Shown piece by piece: positions 45,835-49,910 of a stretch of 49,910 bases of DNA (position 1 is its first letter; the number at the start of each line of letters is the position of its first letter). This DNA is from PALSA-926 sp964476835 (lineage in GTDB: Bacteria; Pseudomonadota; Alphaproteobacteria; Micavibrionales; UBA2020). The notes beneath the pieces are model-generated. The model was not told the DNA's origin, ran no database searches, and saw nothing but the letters and a program-made list of their open reading frames with translations. A program made the position numbers and the translations under genes. The stretch is from contig CAYZCE010000014.1 of the NCBI GenBank assembly GCA_964476835.1, positions 1 through 49,910 of the forward strand, given 5' to 3'.

Positions 45835-45875
45835 TTAATCAGTTGTTTACAAAACTTTCTTTAACTAATTGTTTA
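45835..45875. promoter_or_regulatory. Two CtrA-like boxes upstream of ccrM
   Basis: TTAATCAGTTGTTTA (45835-45849) and TTAACTAATTGTTTA (45861-45875): each TTAA-N7-TTTA, one mismatch from TTAA-N7-TTAA, 26 nt apart. They sit in the AT-rich 3' end of rnhB, about 25 nt above the ccrM -35. Confidence 0.4.
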
Positions 45876-46480
45876 GAAATAGGCGCAAAGGAGCGGCGGT
45901 GGTGTGGCGTAACGCCATGAATTTCAATGGCTTTGAGATGGGCGGCGGTGCCGTAGCCGGCATTGCGCTCCCAACCGTAATTCGGAAACTCTTCGGCAAG
46001 CCTTGCCATCAGTGCGTCGCGATACTGCTTGGCGACGATGGAGGCAGCGGCGATCGAGAGGCTCAGGCTGTCGCCCTTGACGATGGTCTGGACGGTGCAG
46101 GCGAGCTTGGGCTTCCTGTTGCCGTCCACCAAAGCCGCGCTGGGACGCAGCGATAGCGCGGCGCAGGCCTTGGCCATCGCCTGCATCGAGGCTTGCAGGA
46201 TGTTGATGTCGTCGATCTCCGCCACGCTGCACTCGGCCAGCGCCACGTGGGCATAGTCGCGGATCGTCGCGGCCAGCACGGCGCGCTTGGGGGCGGTCAG
46301 CTTTTTGCTGTCGTTGATCTCGGCCAACGCCGCGGGCGGAAAGCGGTCGCGGTCGATGATGACGGCGGCGGCGACCACGGGGCCGGCCAGCGGCCCGCGC
46401 CCGACCTCGTCGATCCCGCAGACGGGACCTTGGTGCCGGTCTTCATAGGCAAAGCTGGGTTTCGTGGCTGTTGCGCGCAT
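45839..46480 (-). CDS. rnhB: Ribonuclease HII
   Basis: Removes RNA from RNA-DNA hybrids and single embedded ribonucleotides. 213 residues from the ATG at 46480. GIDEVGRGPLAGPVV (Asp24, Glu25), ALVDGN and ASIVAKQYRD give the remaining acidic residues. An upstream in-frame start 36 nt earlier is possible but would lie on top of the promoter. No ribosome site; a -10 lies 7 nt before the ATG. The last 12 codons are markedly AT-rich (KQLVKESFVNN) and double as CtrA-like DNA. Confidence 0.96.
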   Translation of the reverse strand: MRATATKPSFAYEDRHQGPVCGIDEVGRGPLAGPVVAAAVIIDRDRFPPAALAEINDSKKLTAPKRAVLAATIRDYAHVALAECSVAEIDDINILQASMQAMAKACAALSLRPSAALVDGNRKPKLACTVQTIVKGDSLSLSIAAASIVAKQYRDALMARLAEEFPNYGWERNAGYGTAAHLKAIEIHGVTPHHRRSFAPISKQLVKESFVNN

Positions 46481-46487
46481 GGGGCGG

Positions 46488-46516
46488 AGTATAAAGGCCT
46501 TCGCCCGCCGGGGCAA
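46488..46516 (-). promoter_or_regulatory. rnhB promoter, probably leaderless
   Basis: Minus strand TTGCCC (46516-46511), 17-nt spacer, TATACT (46493-46488), then CCGCCCC and the ATG at 46480. The transcript should begin at or 1 nt before the start codon. Confidence 0.6.
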
Positions 46517-46517
46517 G

Positions 46518-47354
46518 TTAGCAGGGCATCGGCGGGAAGGCCGGGGGCATGCACTTGCCTTCGTTGGCGTAGAGGCGACCGTCGAAGATCACCTTGCCGT
46601 CCTTGACCTCATTGAGGTTGGAGACGTAGCGCACGCGCTTCAGGCTGGGGAAATTGTCTTTGATCTTGTCGGTCAGCAGGAAGTTCCACAGGGCGCCGCC
46701 CTTGCGGCCGAAGACGAAGGCCTCGTCGCGGCCCGATGGCGTGCGGACGATGACGACGCGCTCCAGCTTGCGATTGCCGGCGTCGGAGGATTCAGCGCCG
46801 AAGAGGTAGAAGGCATTGGTGTCGATCTCCTGACCGTTCTTGGTCTTGCGCGCGACCTTTTGGAAGGCGCTGCTGAGCACGCGCCCGCCTGCCTTGTTGA
46901 CGGCGTTGATCTGCGCGTAGTTCTTGGCGCTGGTGCGCAGCAGCATCTGCGGCAGGCCTGCAGCCTTGTTGGCGTCGATCAGCATCTGCTTCATGCGGGC
47001 GGAGAGGCCGATGCGGCGATATTCCTCGGCCACGCCGTCTTCCGCGAAGTAAGCGGCCTTATCGATGTCGACGCCATTGTAGGGCTCGGCGATCTTGGCC
47101 AGCTCGAATTCCGCGCGCAGGGGGACGGAGGCGACGAAGGCCACCGGCTTGCCGGCGTCGGCCGCGACGAAGACGATGCCCTTCTTGTCCATGAACTCGC
47201 GGAAGATGTCCTTCACTTCGCCGAGGGTGAATTCCTCGAAATAAGGCGCGCCGCCGAAGACGTTCTTGTACAGGGTGGCAAGGCCGCTATCGAGCAGCTG
47301 GTCGAGTTGTGTGCGGGTTTCCACTTGGGTGATGCTGAGGGTATCGAGTTGCAT
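46518..47354 (-). CDS. GNAT-like hypothetical protein (278 aa)
   Basis: Substrate unknown. GIVFVAADAGKPVAFVASVPL, then EDGVAEEYRRIGLSARMKQMLIDANKAAGLPQMLLRT, reads like a GNAT core with R-R-x-G-x-S/A in the acetyl-CoA position. The C-terminal 90 residues are extra and end CMPPAFPPMPC. The start is the ATG at 47354 behind AGGA; the frame is open further up but is unlikely to be coding. It resembles the protein at 1496-2329 in size and layout. A strong promoter lies about 115 nt upstream. Confidence 0.7.
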   Translation of the reverse strand: MQLDTLSITQVETRTQLDQLLDSGLATLYKNVFGGAPYFEEFTLGEVKDIFREFMDKKGIVFVAADAGKPVAFVASVPLRAEFELAKIAEPYNGVDIDKAAYFAEDGVAEEYRRIGLSARMKQMLIDANKAAGLPQMLLRTSAKNYAQINAVNKAGGRVLSSAFQKVARKTKNGQEIDTNAFYLFGAESSDAGNRKLERVVIVRTPSGRDEAFVFGRKGGALWNFLLTDKIKDNFPSLKRVRYVSNLNEVKDGKVIFDGRLYANEGKCMPPAFPPMPC

Positions 47355-47476
47355 TGCTGGGATCCTGAAAAATGTGCTGGAAAAGGAGCGGGGATTGACT
47401 TTTACGCCGCGTGGCAATGTCGCGCGGTATGATGCGGCAGGACAGAAATGATGCGCGCCTGAAAGGTCATGCACCG

Positions 47477-47505
47477 ACTGTATGATTATTACGCGATTCT
47501 GTCAA
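47477..47505 (-). promoter_or_regulatory. Promoter of the GNAT-like gene, with long leader
   Basis: Minus strand TTGACA (47505-47500), 17-nt spacer, TACAGT (47482-47477). Transcript start near 47470, giving a leader of about 115 nt that opens with a 22-codon frame (47470-47402). Confidence 0.6.
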
Positions 47506-47508
47506 CTA

Positions 47509-48243
47509 TTACTTTTTGACCGCCACAAGGCGCATCAAGGGGCCCCAGGTGAACAGCTTGCGCTGCACGCGGAAGCCATGGCGGGCGAGCATGGCGCGCA
47601 TGCCCTTTTCCGAGACGTAGACGAAGTTGAAGGGCGGGTCGACGAAGCGCCAGCGCGTGAAGGTGCTGGGCAGGTGCATCGAGTTGCCGTCCGGCTCCTG
47701 GATATAGAGCAGGCCGCGCGCGGGCACGATCTTGGCCAGCGCCGCCACGACGGCATCCGGGTCGGGTTGCTCGCAGAAGTTCTCGAAGGAGACGACGATT
47801 TCCGCCTGACCGCCGCGCTGGGCGTAATCGGCGGCGCTGGCATGCTCGAAAAGGTCGGCGGGGTATTTGTCTTTCGCGAAGGCGGTGAAGAACTCGTGGG
47901 AGTCGATGCCCTTGATCTCTTTATAGCCCAGTTCCTTCGCGGCCATGACGGCATAGCCTTGGCGGCTGCTGACGTCGAGGAAGCGCTTGCCCGCGACGGG
48001 TAGTTCCAGCTTCTGGAACAGCCGCTTCATCGCCGCGATCTGCGCCTCGGGGTTGGGCATGTGCACGATCTCGGGCTGGATGTCGCCGTAGAAGGTTTCC
48101 AGCTCCGCCGCCGTCGGCCATGGGTTGGGCAGCACGGATCCGCAGGCCGTGCACGCGGCAAGCCTGTAGCCGTTCTTCTCGCCCATGTCATAGGGTTTGA
48201 AGGGGGCGTGGCAGATGCGGCATTTTTTTTGTTCTTCGCTCAT
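47509..48243 (-). CDS. Zinc-ribbon class I methyltransferase
   Basis: 244 residues. N-terminal zinc ribbon with CRIC (Cys8, Cys11) and CTAC (Cys32, Cys35), then a Rossmann-like domain. The SAM loop reads FLDVSSRQGYAVMAAKELG, where the more usual form is LDVGCGxG; the acidic residue after strand 2 is in KGIDSHE. Such ribbon-plus-methyltransferase proteins often act on sugars or polyketide-like small molecules, but the substrate is unknown here. The start overlaps the pepN stop (ATGA). Confidence 0.83.
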   Translation of the reverse strand: MSEEQKKCRICHAPFKPYDMGEKNGYRLAACTACGSVLPNPWPTAAELETFYGDIQPEIVHMPNPEAQIAAMKRLFQKLELPVAGKRFLDVSSRQGYAVMAAKELGYKEIKGIDSHEFFTAFAKDKYPADLFEHASAADYAQRGGQAEIVVSFENFCEQPDPDAVVAALAKIVPARGLLYIQEPDGNSMHLPSTFTRWRFVDPPFNFVYVSEKGMRAMLARHGFRVQRKLFTWGPLMRLVAVKK

Positions 48244-49910
48244 CCGTTCAGGCTTTTGGACACGATCTCATACACGTCGTTCGAGATACCCTTGGTATCA
48301 AGAATGCGTTTTAATTCGCCTTCCATCAAGGTTTTTCTCGCCGCGTCGTACTTGCGCCACTGGCGGAGCGGGGTCAGCAGCCGCGCCGCGGTCGAGGGGT
48401 TGATGGCGTTGACCGTGATGACCACGTCGGCCAGCAGGCGATATCCCGCGCCGTCAGGACGGTGGAACCACTTGGGGTTTCCGCTGGCGAAGGTGCCGAC
48501 GAGGGCGCGCAGGCGGTTGGGATTCTTATAAGTAAAATCCGCGTGCTGGAGCAGCCTCGCCGTGATCTCCGGCGCGTCCGAACGGTCGGCCATGGATTGC
48601 AGCGCGAACCACTTGTCGAGCACCAGCGCTTCGCCCTTCCAGTCCGTGTAGAAGGCGTCGAAGGCGAAGCGGTGCGCCGCGCCGTCGCTGTCGGTCAGCA
48701 CGCCGAGCGCCGCGACCTTGTCGGTCATGTTGGTGGCCGACTTGTACTGTGCGAGCGCGAGCTCTTCCGCCATCTTTTCGTCGGCGGCCTGGATGTAGCG
48801 CAGCGCCGCGTTCTTGAGGCGGCGCTTGCCGACGGCCTCGGGCTTGACGCTATAGGCGCCGTTGTCGGCGTTGTCCTTGTAGAGCTGGACGAGGTCTGCC
48901 TTGAAGCGTGCGCCGATGGCGGCAAGGATCTTTTTCTGCGCGCCGTGGATCGCATCGACATCGACGGTATCGACCAGCTGCGTCAGGTAGCTCATCGAGG
49001 GCAGGGTGAGCGCCTTGGCGAGCAAGGCCTTCTCCGCCTTCTTGTCATGAAGGATCTTGCCGAATGCATCGAACAGCGCCTCGGGCAATGTCGCAGGCAT
49101 ATTGAGGATCAGGCGCTGCAGATAGGTCTGTCCCGCATCCCAGCGGTTGAAGCCGTCGCTGTCGTTCGCCATCAGGAACAGCAGGTCGTCGGCGGTCAGG
49201 TCGGTCGTCAGCTTTACGGGCGCGGAGAAGCCGCGCAGGATCGACGGCACCGGCTTTTCCGGCACGTCGAAGGTGAAGCTTTGCGTGGCTTCCCTGAGGT
49301 GAAGGACTTGCGTCGCGATCAGGTCGCGGCCGTCCTTGCCGAGCAGGCCGATGGCGACGGGGATGTGCATCGGCTTCTTGTTCGTCTGACCTGCCGTATC
49401 AGGCGTCTTTTGCGTCAGGGTCAGGGTGAAGTTTCTGCCGTCGTAGCTGCTCTTCGCGGTCACTTCCGGCGTGCCGGCTTGGCTATACCAGAGGCGGAAC
49501 TGCGACAAGTCCACGCCGCTCGCATCTTCCATCGCCTTGACGAAGTCGTCGCAGGTGACGGCTTGCCCGTCGTGACGTTCGAAATAGAGGTCGGTGCCCT
49601 GGCGGAACTTCGCGGGGCCGAGCAGCGTGTGCATCATGCGGATCACTTCCGCGCCCTTTTCGTAGACGGTCGGGGTGTAGAAATTGTTGATCTCGATATA
49701 GCTGTCGGGGCGGATGGAGTGCGCCATGGGGCTGGCGTCCTCGGCGAACTGCGCGTTGCGCAGCATCTCGACGTCGTCGATGCGGAAGACGTCGCGCGTG
49801 TTCATGTCCATCGAGAAGGTCTGGTCGCGGAAGACGGTCAGGCCTTCCTTGAGCGAGAGCTGGAACCAGTCGCGGCAGGTGATGCGGTTGCCGGTCCAGT
49901 TGTGGAAGTA
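48240..49910 (-). CDS. pepN: Aminopeptidase N, C-terminal part (5' end outside window)
   Basis: M1 zinc aminopeptidase. The frame is open to the window edge, which cuts inside the HExxH motif: the first residues are YFHNWTGNRITCRDWFQLSLKEGLTVFRDQ, containing the last His of HEYFH and the third zinc ligand Glu (LKEGL). The transition-state Tyr is likely in FYTPTVYEKGAE. The following Ig-like and helical C-terminal domains are complete (556 residues in the window). This is the E. coli PepN type. Confidence 0.96.
   Translation of the reverse strand, partial: YFHNWTGNRITCRDWFQLSLKEGLTVFRDQTFSMDMNTRDVFRIDDVEMLRNAQFAEDASPMAHSIRPDSYIEINNFYTPTVYEKGAEVIRMMHTLLGPAKFRQGTDLYFERHDGQAVTCDDFVKAMEDASGVDLSQFRLWYSQAGTPEVTAKSSYDGRNFTLTLTQKTPDTAGQTNKKPMHIPVAIGLLGKDGRDLIATQVLHLREATQSFTFDVPEKPVPSILRGFSAPVKLTTDLTADDLLFLMANDSDGFNRWDAGQTYLQRLILNMPATLPEALFDAFGKILHDKKAEKALLAKALTLPSMSYLTQLVDTVDVDAIHGAQKKILAAIGARFKADLVQLYKDNADNGAYSVKPEAVGKRRLKNAALRYIQAADEKMAEELALAQYKSATNMTDKVAALGVLTDSDGAAHRFAFDAFYTDWKGEALVLDKWFALQSMADRSDAPEITARLLQHADFTYKNPNRLRALVGTFASGNPKWFHRPDGAGYRLLADVVITVNAINPSTAARLLTPLRQWRKYDAARKTLMEGELKRILDTKGISNDVYEIVSKSLNG

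Overview
The window looks like a chromosomal segment of a GC-rich alphaproteobacterium. Four things point there: a CcrM-type GANTC methyltransferase, the cell-envelope order rpsB-tsf-pyrH-frr-uppS-cdsA-dxr-rseP-bamA-skp-lpxD-fabZ-lpxA-lpxI-lpxB, use of LpxI rather than LpxH, and candidate CtrA boxes (TTAA-N7-TTAA). I cannot fix the order or genus. The valyl-tRNA synthetase is of the archaeal-like type that I recall from Rickettsia. I see no phage, insertion sequence, CRISPR array, rRNA or tRNA. Coding density is very high, many neighbouring genes share 4-nt ATGA or GTGA overlaps, and no gene-free stretch exceeds 300 nt (the longest is about 265 nt, before rpsB).

Layout. 1-1487 is the 3' part of clpB. 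1496-2329 is a GNAT-like protein with a candidate CtrA promoter. 2537-6106 is a four-gene minus-strand operon (GNAT, M17 aminopeptidase, SH3-NlpC/P60 peptidase, EamA permease) that I read as cytoplasmic murein-peptide salvage. 6283-9201 has rpmB and tgt flanked by three small uncharacterised membrane proteins, two of them paralogues with a conserved C-terminal tail. 9467-26525 is the translation, isoprenoid and outer-membrane biogenesis cluster, ending in an AsmA-like protein.

26529-27560 is a 5'-nucleotidase of the cytosolic cN-I type. 27666-29605 holds two tandem kinase-fold (APH-like) paralogues. 29568-32067 is a minus-strand fumC-tyrA-RHH operon. 32181-35170 is valS plus a nucleoside deoxyribosyltransferase-like gene. 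35172-38828 is gyrA-ohr-coaD. 38985-39716 has two small convergent unknown genes sharing a bidirectional terminator. 39796-42681 is DUF721/DciA-like, efp, an inositol-monophosphatase-family gene and an OmpA-domain protein. 42712-44542 has mutY and a secreted unknown. 44552-44634 is a REP-like palindromic element. 44647-47354 has ccrM, rnhB and a second GNAT-like gene. 47509-49910 has a zinc-ribbon methyltransferase and the truncated pepN.

The observations most worth following are: the archaeal-type ValS; the ccrM control region (three GANTC sites and two CtrA-like boxes in about 90 nt); several genes without a ribosome binding site whose predicted transcription start falls on the start codon (leaderless mRNAs); the small membrane-protein family around rpmB-tgt; and the tandem APH-like kinases. 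No single locus is convincingly a wholly new defence or metabolic system.
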